Positions 32,090 to 42,236 of a DNA stretch of 64,000 nucleotides are shown here, piece by piece. The notes under the pieces were generated by a model. The model worked only from the letters and a program-made list of their open reading frames with translations, did no database searches and was not told where the DNA came from. The translations under genes and the position numbers were made by a program. Source of the DNA: Flectonema sp. DT1601 (Eukaryota > Euglenozoa > Diplonemea > Diplonemida > Diplonemidae); assembly GCA_964019425.1 (NCBI GenBank), contig OZ025796.1, forward strand, positions 248,001 through 312,000, read 5' to 3'. How positions within the stretch are numbered: position 1 is the first letter of the stretch; each line of letters begins with the position of its first letter.

Positions 32090-33859
32090 GGAGGGTGAAA
32101 AGAAATAAATAAATGAATAAATAAATAAAAATAAAATAAAACAAAGCGCCGTTAACACTTGCAATAATAATGAAATAGTAGTTGCTGTTGCTAAATTGGC
32201 CCTTGGTACGTTCGGAAGCCTCAATGTGGTACAAGCGTTTTGCGTGACCCACTTCAAAGAGACTAAGAAAATAAAAAAAAAAAATAAAAAAAAGGAAGAG
32301 TTTATTAAGAATGAAAAAAAGAAAGAAGAAAGGGGGGGAAAAAAAAAAGGAAAAAAAACAACAATGCTCTCGTTCGTTGCGGATGTCGTTCGTTCTGCAT
32401 TGAAAAGGATAAGATACTCAACATAATATTTTTTTTTTCTGTATATTGCAACAACATTTTTTTTTTTTTTTGGCAATAAAACGAAGTGTTTCATTTCTAC
32501 TTTTTATATTCCCCGTAGTTGCCTACATTAGGAACGTATACGTGAAACCAGCCGGTACAATTTTTTTTTCATTTCCCCCCTTTTGTGGCCTACATTGTAA
32601 TTCAATTTCTTTTCCAAAGAAAAAAAAAATCGGGGAAGAATATTAATTTTTTTCGAGGCAGACTTAACGTAATAGGCCCAAGAAAAAAAAACCAAGCGTT
32701 CAACAAAAACGTTACGTTACAACACTAAAATACGGTTGTCGGTTGAGCTACGTACTGTTGGGAAAAGAGGGATGAAGTTACATGCACTGAATAACGTTTT
32801 TTTTTTTTTCAATCATCTGAGTTGATGCTAAACGTTAAAGGCAATTTTACATACCAAATAGAGAAAGGTAAGAACCGAATGAAGTGGTGCTCTTCGTTAT
32901 AAAAACACGACATAAACAAAATACACGTTACAGTATGATACAAAACACTGTTCAGCATCAAGAGCAATGCTCAAGACCCCATCAATGTACTCCCCCCCGC
33001 ACTATAATCGAGGGATCGGTTTCGTACTCACCGAACACGTTTTTTTTGTAGACACACAAGCTTTGGAAATTCATAAGGAAATCCTTTTTTTTTTTTTTTT
33101 TTTTCAAAGTAACTGAAACCCCGGGAAGTCACCACTCACATCATTTAAAAAAAAAAAAAAAAAAAAAATCAGCACCTCACTAAATAATTCTCACACTTTG
33201 TTTTTTTTGTTTGTGCGTAACCGAAAACAAGCCTACAAAGTAAAAGTGTTAACGTTACGCCGCCACGATTCTCTATTGCTAGTAAAAACATGTCTTCGAG
33301 ATGAAAAGAAAAAAAAAAAACACGTTATTATACACGCATACTCTTGAAAAGCTAAGTTTATTTATTTTTTTTTTTTTTTTAAAAGTGGCGTTATCCAGCA
33401 AAAAAAAAGTATGAAAAATATGAGACAAAAAAGAAAGGGGGAAAAAAAAATCAATTTCTGTACGTTATGAAGAATACACGCGCGTTACTAACGGCCGTAG
33501 CTAACACGTTTTTTTTTCTTTTTTTTTTTTAATTTAGATACGCGGCCGATACAAATACAATGCTCTAAATAGGTTCCCTGCAACAACACTCGCATACATC
33601 ACCAAAAAAAAAAAGAGAGAAAAAAAAAGTTTCTTCGTTGTTGATAAGAAATACAAAACACGTTTATAGTCATCACCAGTACCTCGCTTAACAAGTAGAG
33701 TAACATCATCTACGCTGCTGACAGATATTTTCGCTGGTGAATACTATGAATAAAAAAACACGCAACCAAAGACAGGAAAAAGAGAGAAAAAAAGACTACA
33801 TTTCAGATAAGCCTTATAAGAAATAACGGCTTCCAATCAATGAATAGCTTCTTCTCTGA

Positions 33860-34141
33860 CTACGTCGGTACAAAAAAGAAAAAAAACGTCACCAAAAAGC
33901 CATCAGTAAAACATGCTTGCGGGAAGAAAATAGAAGCTTCTTCGTGGTACGCAAGAAACTCTTCCTTTCCGGTGGGTAGATAGGTAGGAATGCTTGGATC
34001 TCCCTCAACACTTGGGAATTTGTTTGTACAACAAAACAATTTAATAATTTGATGATTGTCAATCATAATAAAATTTGAAAACCCCCACTCGCAAACAGAG
34101 CCAAACACGAGCATTAGGAGGGTTTCTTTTTTTCTAATCAT
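33860..34141 (-). CDS. Doubtful 93-aa ORF
   Basis: An ATG-started minus frame without internal homopolymers until its last dozen codons. The middle segment (NKFPSVEGDPSIPTYLPTGK, FLAYHEEASIFFPQACF) has varied codons, while the N terminus is hydrophobic. The end runs into a poly-Phe stretch, which argues against a normal C terminus unless an intron intervenes. No family is recognised. It could be an exon, a small gene or chance. Confidence 0.25.
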   Translation of the reverse strand: MIRKKETLLMLVFGSVCEWGFSNFIMIDNHQIIKLFCCTNKFPSVEGDPSIPTYLPTGKEEFLAYHEEASIFFPQACFTDGFLVTFFFFFVPT

Positions 34142-34594
34142 CCAATAGCAAACAGAAGACTGTAGCAGGTTTAGTCCTGAAACTGAATAACCGCAAAATA
34201 AATCGAAAAATACACGCCTTGAAAACGCCCAACACCAACCTATAAAAAGAAAAGAGTAAAGCAAGCAATGATCAAACTAAAAAGGTCAAGCAACAGATCG
34301 TACGTTTTTTTTTTTTGCCGAGGAAACGTTTTTATTATTATTATTTATTTACAAATGTGCGACATAGCACTGAAACTCTTGTATTTCCGACGCAATTTTT
34401 GTTCAAGAAAGGTACGACAATAAGTAACGCTTTGGCTTTCGTTCTATTCACCGTAAGTCTTTTTTTTTCTTCTTTTTTTTTAAAGTATTTCTCGCTCCAA
34501 TTTTTCCCTCTCCATTTCACGTAGAGATTTGTCACTGTGAAGAAGAAAACAGACAACAACAAAAAAATAAAATGCAAAGCAGCAAAACATCAGT

Positions 34595-34840
34595 ATGAAC
34601 AAGAGAATTACATCTCCGGCAATTATCACAACCAAGACAGCCAAGAAAAGAGTTATGAGAAAACATGCGAAAAATAAATTTAGCCTTTTTGCTAGTAAAA
34701 AGCTACTTGCCCAAGTTACTTTCGAGGTTCACGAAAACTCTTCCGTACAGAATAAATCTACTAAGCGTGTATTGACTAACAGCTATGCAAGAAGAAGTGA
34801 TGCTGTAAAAGCTCTACTCTCGCATATTTTACTTGTATAA
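34595..34840 (+). CDS. Doubtful plus-strand 81-aa ORF
   Basis: A homopolymer-free frame with a basic N terminus (TKTAKKRVMRKHAKNKF) and an ordinary C-terminal half (KRVLTNSYARRSDAVKALLS). A pyrimidine-rich acceptor-like sequence (TCCCTCTCCATTTCACGTAG) precedes it by about 70 nt on the same strand. It would be the only gene on the plus strand, and an upstream ATG intervenes, so I consider it unproven. Confidence 0.2.
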   Translation: MNKRITSPAIITTKTAKKRVMRKHAKNKFSLFASKKLLAQVTFEVHENSSVQNKSTKRVLTNSYARRSDAVKALLSHILLV

Positions 34841-34996
34841 AGGAAAGAGGTTCATAAACCACAATTTGCTTTATTTGTTTTTTAACTCATGGGGAAGACG
34901 GAAAAAATAGTGACTTTTGCGCGAATCATTTTGGGGTAAAAATATATTAAAAATGAAATAAATCGTAAGGAAAACCAAACTAATAATGCTTTGGTT

Positions 34997-35027
<31 letters not shown>

Positions 35028-36290
35028 CGGACCAAAATTTTAATAAAAAAAAAACCTTTCTCAGGTATAGGATCAGATTGATACATAAAATAAGTGAAGT
35101 CCCTTACACATTGTGCATCGCAGAACAGCAAATTTTTTTTTTTCCCCAAAGCCAAGGAAGTCAAAAATCCCTGGGGGTACCACAACCCGTGAGACTCTCA
35201 TCTCACTATAGAAGTATACAACATGTGTGCTTCTTATTCGATTAGGGGGAAAAACAAACAAAAAAAAAAAAAAAAAGAAATTTTTTTTTCATTCTTAAGG
35301 TGAACGCGTACAAAAACAAAAAAAAGTTTTCCAACAAAAAGAACCTGACAGTGCCAACAGAACAAACTACGCATACGAGGGAAGAGAACAAAAAAAAAAA
35401 AAAAAAGGTGAGGATCAACGTCAAAGTTGAAAGCTGCTCATATAAAAAAAAAGCAGACTATAACATTCGTCTACTAAACGTTGAACCAAAGACAGATATA
35501 AGAATTACCAAGACCAGATTAGATGTTTTTTTTTTCTTATAAAAAAGATGGGAAAAAAAATCCATGTATGATCAAATAATCCTAAGGACGCTTGAAAGCA
35601 AGAAAAAGAAAATAAATAAATAAACATCCCCCCACAACCCTTTTATAAGATGTTAATTATTAGTTTTGCGCCTTACAAGAGTTTAAGAACTCAGGATAAA
35701 AAATCATTATGACACGAACTGGGTAGACTTTTTTTTTTTTAAAGTCAGGGAAGTCAAAACCAAGAGCGAGAATTCAAGATACTAGGGTTTATTTATTTAT
35801 TTTATTTTATTTTATTTTTTTTTCAGATTTAATACATGACATGCTACTGAAATGGTCCCAGTGAATAAATTTCAAAAAAAAAGAGGAAAAAAAAATAATA
35901 ATGATAATAATAACAACATTTCCGTTCCACACACAATTGAGCATGCGTACTTATTTTCTTATTTTTATTATTATTCACAACGCACTTTGTAATACGATCT
36001 TCACAGGACTGGTTTCTACAGCAATACATCAAGTAGCGGTAACGGTCGAAAAATAATTAACTTGCATTTTTTTTTTTTTTTTTCTTTTTTTTTCCCTAGC
36101 TACTTCCTCTACAAGAAGGCGAGGAGGACAGGAAGTTTGTTTGACACTCAAAAGTGATTCCGAAGGTGATTTGTCCCACTTTTACGAAAAAGCTTTTTTT
36201 TTTTTTTTTTTTTTTTTAAAACGATGTTTTCCCAACTAATAGCAAAAGCGAAACAAGAACTCAAAAAATATCAGCAATCACGAAGAACGT

Positions 36291-36425
36291 GAGAGTGATG
36301 GTTTCGACAACATAGAAAACAGTAATAAAACATAATAAATACTAAAATAAGTAATTAATTAGTTAGTAATATGGTTTAAAACTGAAGAAATGAACAGAAG
36401 ATTAAAAGTTTCATTTTTTAGAATA
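36291..36425. repeat. Element C copy 1
   Basis: Shares, in order, GTGAT, GACAA, AAAACAGTAATAAAA, ATAAATACTAAAA, GTTTAAAACTGAAGAAATGA and AAGTTTCATTTTT with 45452-45572. Divergence is moderate. No coding capacity. Confidence 0.55.
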
Positions 36426-37732
36426 GAATTATGAGAAAGTTGTGGGGGGTGAATCTGTCCAAGTACTTTCCTCTACGCTGTTTTTTGCATTACTTCACTC
36501 ATTTATTTTATAGAAAAAAAAATCAAAAGGGAAATAAGTTAATAATAATAAAATTCCTAACATTTGTTACTCCGGGAGAACACAGCGCAAAAAAAAAAAA
36601 AAAAAAAAAAAATTGTTTGTGCGACAACCCAGTACGAAATCCTAACAAAGCAATAGGTTCGTTACGCTGCCACAATTCTCTTTCTACCGAACAATATAGG
36701 CTTGTAGATAAAGGGGAAGGGGGAAAAAAAAAAAAACTGGGGAAGGTATATTGGCACGCAGCAAGGAAAGGGAGACGGTTGAAGCGGCCTCGAGCAATGG
36801 GAGTAACCATTGCCCAAGTCAGCGTCTGGACCCAAAATCGGGGGGAAGTGGAAAAAAAAAGTACTAACATTCATCTGAAACGTGAATCTTTTTTTTTAAT
36901 GGGAAAGGAATAAAGGCAAACATCAAAAAAGGCGGAAAAAGCTTTTTTTTTTTTAGATGTGAGGTAAAACGCTTCTTCAAACAACCCTCCTCCCCCCCCC
37001 CCAACACAAATAAAATAACTGCCTGTATACAATATAGGAAGGATTCAACATAGAAAAAAAAAAGAAAAAAATATCAACGCGTGCAGCGATAAAATATAAA
37101 TCGTTCAGACAGCGGGTCTTCGATAGAACGAAAAAAAAAAAAACAGACCATTCATCTCACAGACCTGTATGACCTTAATTTGCTTACACCATCTACACGA
37201 AATGCAATAATTGTTTTCACAAGGCATAGAATATCAGAATCGTTTTTTTTCTTTTCTTTTCTTTTCTTTTCTTATTTTTTTTTTTTTTTCGTGTTTTTCT
37301 TCATTGCTTGCATGAATCAGTATTTCAACCGCAACAGCCACGCACAAATATCCCATAGGCGGGATGGCTTGCTGCCATATGGACACCAAAACACATGCGT
37401 TATGCAGAAGAAAAAACAACACAAAAAAAAAAAAAAAAAAAACGTACGCAAATTATGGGGAGAGGGAGTGAGAAAAAACAGTAACCCAAAATACACATCT
37501 CGAAGTCAATAACAGTCGAACAAAATACACAAAATGAACAGATTTCTCATCAAAAGCACACAACTAACACTCAACAGAAGTTCATGAACAAGTTTCTTAC
37601 AAGATGGTTACTGTACTGGAAGAATCACTGACACCTTACCATATTAAAATAAAAATTCAATTTTACTACACGAGTGTAGTTTTAAAACATACACGTTGAA
37701 ATAACAAACGTCATTGAGGGGAATCTTTAAAA

Positions 37733-37763
37733 AAATAATAATAATAATAATAATAATAATAAT
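37733..37763. repeat. (AAT)n microsatellite
   Basis: About ten uninterrupted AAT units. Confidence 0.9.
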
Positions 37764-37765
37764 CT

Positions 37766-37951
37766 TTATAAGAATACAGGCAAGGAGTTGGCTATAAGAA
37801 AGAAAAACAGCAACTTCCTCTGCTTTTGAGGGAAACGGGAGAGGTACAGAAGCAGCTCTACAGCATCCTCGTATAGTTTACGATCAGCGCTGGCTACAAT
37901 TTGTGCCAGGGCCGACTGTAACACGCACGTAGGCCCCTCAGTTAGGAGGCC
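37766..37951 (-). CDS. Orphan coding-like segment
   Basis: A stop-free minus stretch of about 57 codons in an otherwise A/T-rich region, with locally high G+C and balanced codons. It reads ...LTEGPTCVLQSALAQIVASA... then RKLYEDAVELLLYLSRFPQK and ends at a stop at 37766. Two possible acceptors precede or lie inside it (GTATTTAAG near 37952 and GTGTTACAG near 37917). It could be a terminal exon of an unrecognised gene or a remnant of one. It is helical in character and not assignable to a family. Confidence 0.35.
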   Translation of the reverse strand, partial: GLLTEGPTCVLQSALAQIVASADRKLYEDAVELLLYLSRFPQKQRKLLFFFLIANSLPVFL

Positions 37952-38294
37952 TTAAATACAATTGGAATAGTCATTTGCACAATCAACTCATATATTCGGT
38001 TGCTTACAAAAGCTAGATAGTGATTTCAGGAAATTTATAAAAAGGAAATTTACCTTAAAAACTAACTTAAAAAAACAAGCACCTTAAAAATTTTTTTTTA
38101 ATTTTTTTTTCTTCTTTCCTAATTATTATCATTTTTTTTTTTTTTTTTGTTCGTTTTAGGGAATGCACAACAACGCTACTCCCAAAGTGTAGGAAAGAAC
38201 AAAAAAATATATAAAATAAAATAACTGAAAACAGAAATAACACACTTTTGAAGGCAAAAAAAAACAAATATTCACAGTCGTGTAATAAGGTGCT

Positions 38295-40346
38295 TTATGC
38301 CTCTTGGCTTAGTTGTGTCCCAATGACTCCATCAGTAAGAGCGCTCAAATCAAGATCTTCATCATCCTTTTGAGCAACATCCTTTTGTTCAAACGATGCT
38401 GCGAAATCTTCCAAAGACCACATGCCACTTGATCTGTCTGAAGTTGACCTTGCAGACATCAGTGCTGACATATTTGGTGCCACAAATCCAGGACTACCAA
38501 AAACAGTACCATTTGATATAACTTTTCCAGTTGGTGATGACGACGTTGAATGTGAACTTGAAATACTCTCAGGAACCTTACCAATTCGATTCTGAACTGG
38601 AACTCCAAGAACCGGTTGACTTGAAACCTGCTTTGATAAAAGTGAATCATTACTACCAGCAACAGGTATGACACATGGAACGTATGTAACACCACCTTGT
38701 TGAGTGTTAAGTGGCAGATATACTAAACCCTGTTGAGTTGAGTCTTCGGTAATTTTGAGACTCTGTGATCTCTGGGGTATCGGTGAGACTGGTTTTGGAC
38801 CTCCAGCAGGACGCAGCCTGGCTGAATTAGAAAAACTAATTTTCTTCATAAAACCACGTCCTTGAACAGTAATTCTCTCATTTGGAATATCCACCTCAAC
38901 GATTCGACAAGGTGCCCATGTTCCATCAGATCGAAGAGTCTCAGCAAACTGACCAGGTTGGTATTGTATACCTAAAGGAACCATTCCTTCAACAGGTGCA
39001 GGAGGAGTGCTGTTATGTCTATTTCCATGAACTGAAACCATAGGTGGAACCACTCCATTTGGTAGAACAATATTATTCATACTTCCTGAATTACTTCCAC
39101 TCTGAGACGCAACAGGAACAACAGGTCCCTGTGGAGCTCTTTTCCACAAAGGCTGATGGCTAACAACTGTAGACAATGCCGTGTGACTATCTCTCCTTGG
39201 ATCGAATTGACGTAAAGCAATATGACAGCTTCTGATATGAGCAATTATCTGTTTTAGACGAAGGCAGTCCTTAGCAAGATTGAGTAGTCCTCCATTTGGA
39301 AGAGATAGCATAATTTGAATTTCTTCAGGTGCGTCAGGCTTATCAACACGAGGGATGGAGTTGGCGGTATCAGGATTAATTGCTTCAGTACTAAAATCAA
39401 CTTCTTTACTGTAACGTTCTAAAAATGCTAATAAAACTTCACCCGCATCGTGTTTTGTTATTGATCGATGACACACATGGACAACCATCGCTAATATAGC
39501 AACAGGACTAAGTCCACCTTTCTTTGTAACTAACTCCGCACATGCCTGTGCCAACACGTGTCTCACTACGGCTAATACCGTTCCAGCTACTGGATATTGT
39601 TCTAACCAGTTTTTTATCTTAGCTGATAAGGCGTGTTGTTCTTCATTTCTTTGAGCCCGGAAATATAAATTTGCCTGAACCCCATTCAAGGCTTCAACCA
39701 TCAGTACGACTTCTTCTTCTTTGTGATCAAGGAGGAGTACCTTACCAAGTACCGAGAAGCAGTTTATCTGTTGTTTTTTTTTTTTTTTTTTTTTTTTGTT
39801 TCATTGTTTTTTTAAATCAGATGGTTGTTGTCTTGTCATTCAGTGTAATTCAAACCTTTTGACTCATTACTCCGAAGTCACAGTTCTCTATGAGGATATC
39901 AACACCAGATGATGGAGAGCTGTTTTGATGTTTATTTATTGTTGTGATTGCTTTACGTACATAAGAAGGAGGATGACGTACCTAAGACCACATCCATAAC
40001 TTCCAGTCAAGGAAATCGTAGCCTTTGAGAGGTGTTGTTGAACCAGTCGATTGACAGTAGCAAGTAAACCATCACGTCTGCGCTGTTCCTGTTGAGTTAA
40101 CTTCACTAAGCAAGCGAAAGCATCCAACTCAGCAGAGAGAGATAAAGATGAAGGAACTCCATTTGAAAACCATGGGGTTTTAGGCTTTTCAGTAGAACCC
40201 GTTTGTCTCCTTGATTTCTTTTTTCTACCTCCAGATTGTGATCCTCCACTGCCGTTACTCGCATTGCTGTAAGTATTGCTTTTGCTGCTTAAGTTGCTAC
40301 ACCTGTTGGTGCCGCTCAGGTTCCCAGAACCATTTCCGAATACCAT
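38295..40346 (-). CDS. TRF4/PAPD5-like nucleotidyltransferase lacking catalytic aspartates
   Basis: Exons 40346-39982, 39919-39856 and 39767-38295 join in phase to 633 aa. After a Ser/Asn/Gly-rich basic N terminus comes the polymerase-beta-like core: LTGSYGCGLSSPSSGVDILI aligns with the GS...SDID motif of non-canonical poly(A) polymerases, but the first catalytic Asp is Gly. The third Asp (VxVDISF) aligns with VQANLYF, so it is Asn. The helical central domain follows (LSPVAILAMVVHVCH). A segment near residue 405 (LRSDGTWAPCRIVEVD) looks Tudor-like, and the last 170 residues are disordered Ser/Pro-rich. Catalysis is therefore doubtful and a scaffold role in RNA surveillance is likelier. Introns are 62 and 88 nt. 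Start chosen at the first ATG after an acceptor (TTTATTTTATATTAG). Confidence 0.82.
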
Positions 40347-40709
40347 GTTAGGAACCCCCACTTTGATAAATATCGGATTCCAGCTGTTTTGGTTGAAAAC
40401 TAATATAAAATAAATATTCCGCAATGAACGACTTCAGTCTACAGAACCCCGCAGTCGATGAGGAGATAATTACCTAAATGAGAGTTGACGGTTAAACTAA
40501 CTTAACTCTTTTTAGGGAGAGAACGAAAAAAAATAAATAAACCTAAGAATTCCTAAAGTGTAAAAGTAATTAACCAACTACGATCAAAGCATCCCCAGAC
40601 CTTTGATTAAGGACGAGTTGAGGCATCTAAAAACAGCTCAGAAGACCTATGAGACTACCTCTTTTGTGAAGAAGATCTATTTTTTAAAGAAACTAATAAA
40701 CTTCACGTT
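40347..40709. other. Intergenic leader region
   Basis: Holds the 5' leader of the TRF4-like gene and the 3' flank of nothing else, since gene order runs leftward; pyrimidine tracts and AGs occur near 40403 and 40475-40520. No coding segment seen. Confidence 0.5.
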
Positions 40710-41534
40710 TTATGATTTAATGCGACGGCGTTCCTGAGCGTGGTTTGCAGCAACGTTGGCAGAGACAGCTCCAGCTGCGACTCCAGCACCACCTCCAATT
40801 GCAGAACCAGCGATAAGACCAGATGGCCCCATTCCCTCTGTCATAACAACAGCTGGAGTTGTTAGAAGAGCGTGAGAAGATGAATTCAGAGCAGCTGATG
40901 CAGCAGCGAGTGCTTCAGTAGAAGCAGTGTTGTGTGCTGCAAAGGTAGCAGCAGCTGCTGGTGTAGAACCTGCTGGAGGAATTGTTAAAGTAGTCGTAGC
41001 AGCCAGAGTAGCCTCATGAAGTGATGCATGAGACGCTGCATGTGTTGCTGAAACAGCAGCCTGTGTCATCCCTGGAATCTTTGTACCAACTACAGCACTT
41101 CCCTTTACTACGGGTACTGCTGTTGGTCCCCAAATACAGTGTCCCAGACACCATCCTATTGTACCACCAAGTGTAACACCTGCTAGTAGTCCTACTACGA
41201 GGTACCCTCCAGTGCTTAATAAAGATTTGTTATTTCGATCTTCCTTTCTCTCATCTTCAGTTAAGTAGGCGCTGTCTTCTGAAAAGGCTCCACGAGATGT
41301 TCTTCCGTTCTGGACTCGTCGCTTACCTCGTTTTTTTAATGCAACAGATCCTACCGCCGTGTGAGTTTCATCTTCTTCTCTTCTTCTATCAGTGGATGCG
41401 TAACTCGGTGGTGCTGCAGTTGGGGATCCAGCACCTGACTCGCTCATCATACCTGGAGCCGGTTGTAAATTATAACCCGAATTCCACATTGTTCTTCCCT
41501 CTTGTGCACTTCTCTGAGGTTTATCAGAAGCCAT
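40710..41534 (-). CDS. Glycine-zipper membrane protein, unknown
   Basis: A single exon of 274 aa not assigned to a family. The first 105 residues are polar with a Pro-rich patch and a basic cluster (ALKKRGKRRVQNGR). Residues about 107-133 (STGGYLVVGLLAGVTLGGTI) form a membrane helix with small-residue GxxxG spacing. An Ala/Thr/Ser-rich segment of 90 residues follows. A second Gly/Ala-rich hydrophobic stretch near the end (GLIAGSAIGGGAGVAAGAVS) resembles a glycine zipper and could insert or oligomerise in membranes. It ends in a basic tail. An acceptor TATATCCTTCGACAG precedes the ATG by about 16 nt. Confidence 0.75.
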   Translation of the reverse strand: MASDKPQRSAQEGRTMWNSGYNLQPAPGMMSESGAGSPTAAPPSYASTDRRREEDETHTAVGSVALKKRGKRRVQNGRTSRGAFSEDSAYLTEDERKEDRNNKSLLSTGGYLVVGLLAGVTLGGTIGWCLGHCIWGPTAVPVVKGSAVVGTKIPGMTQAAVSATHAASHASLHEATLAATTTLTIPPAGSTPAAAATFAAHNTASTEALAAASAALNSSSHALLTTPAVVMTEGMGPSGLIAGSAIGGGAGVAAGAVSANVAANHAQERRRIKS

Positions 41535-41672
41535 TTACTATTGGACGTGTAACTGTCGAAGGATATAACAGTTTCTAAAAACAAACATGTTACGAAACAA
41601 CAGAATACATTATTTTTATCAAGTTTCCTGTGTGAGTGTTGAATAGGGTAAATAGAATGATTAAGATAAAGC

Positions 41673-41705
<33 letters not shown>

Positions 41706-42236
41706 CCTTTTCACGGTAAGTAACTGATTCTACACAAATAAAAACTCTATACATGTGCGGTTAAACCTTTAGTGCCGTACATGCGATTTATATAATCTAT
41801 TTTTTTTTCCTTTTAAATTTCAATTTTCTTTCTCTATCTACGTACTGCCTATTAATGTAAAGTCTTAAATAACGTATTATTAAATTGTTTTTTTTTTTTT
41901 TTTCTTTTTCTACTTTTTTTTTTTTTTTTTGTATTCGTTTTTGCTTGTCGATTTATAAAAATAATCGACTACTCGCACCGCAAAAACTTTTATTTTTGTT
42001 ACACATTTTTTTTTTTTTTTTTTTTGCATGTAACAAGTATTGTAAGAACGAAAAAGAATGTTGGGCAGCACATGCAAACCTCCTTTAGCTTTGTCAGTTT
42101 TAAGTCGATTCACGGTTTCGTGACACAAACAAAACATCACAGTGTTATATTACTTATTTTCTGTATAGTTTAAGCCAACTCTTTTTATTAAGAATTAAGA
42201 TTGGAAGAAGAAGAATTTCGAGTTTTTTTTTTTTTT
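41535..42236. other. Intergenic stretch with element B
   Basis: Contains the leader of the glycine-zipper gene, T runs at 41673-41705, 41888-41901, 41915-41930 and 42007-42025, element B copy 1 and the 3' flank of the metacaspase-like gene. Confidence 0.55.
42026..42180 (-). repeat. Element B copy 1
   Basis: About 155 bp roughly 90% identical to 56918-57079. In the minus reading it ends ...TTACATGC followed by a long A run, as expected of a retroposed transcript (SINE-like). Both copies keep a perfect TCACG-GTTT-CGTGA hairpin. No clear pol III B box was seen. Confidence 0.7.

Larger units (their letters stand above)
31332..33859. other. Gene desert, first part
   Basis: Holds the 5' leader of the TPR-IQ gene (acceptor ACTTCATAACAG 6 nt from the ATG), element A copies 2 and 3, A-rich simple sequence at 32099-32145, and from 32700 to 33700 an unusual concentration of ACGTT and CACGTT. 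No coding region recognised. Confidence 0.55.
34142..37765. other. Gene desert, second part
   Basis: A/T runs dominate (34999-35027, 36067-36080, 36194-36217, 36590-36612). Element C copy 1 lies at 36291-36425, and (AAT)n at 37733-37763. Plus-strand frames here, apart from the one at 34595-34840, are driven by lysine or phenylalanine homopolymers. No RNA gene was recognised. Confidence 0.5.

Noticed and set aside
34355-34692. Two-exon plus-strand gene joined by a GTACGA donor near 34413 and an acceptor at 34526
   Set aside because: It gives a 70-aa lysine/asparagine-rich product with no recognisable family, on the strand without other genes; splice sites alone are weak support.
36431-36913. 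Plus-strand 160-codon frame
   Set aside because: It passes through several A runs, is on the strand without genes and has no domain or splice support.
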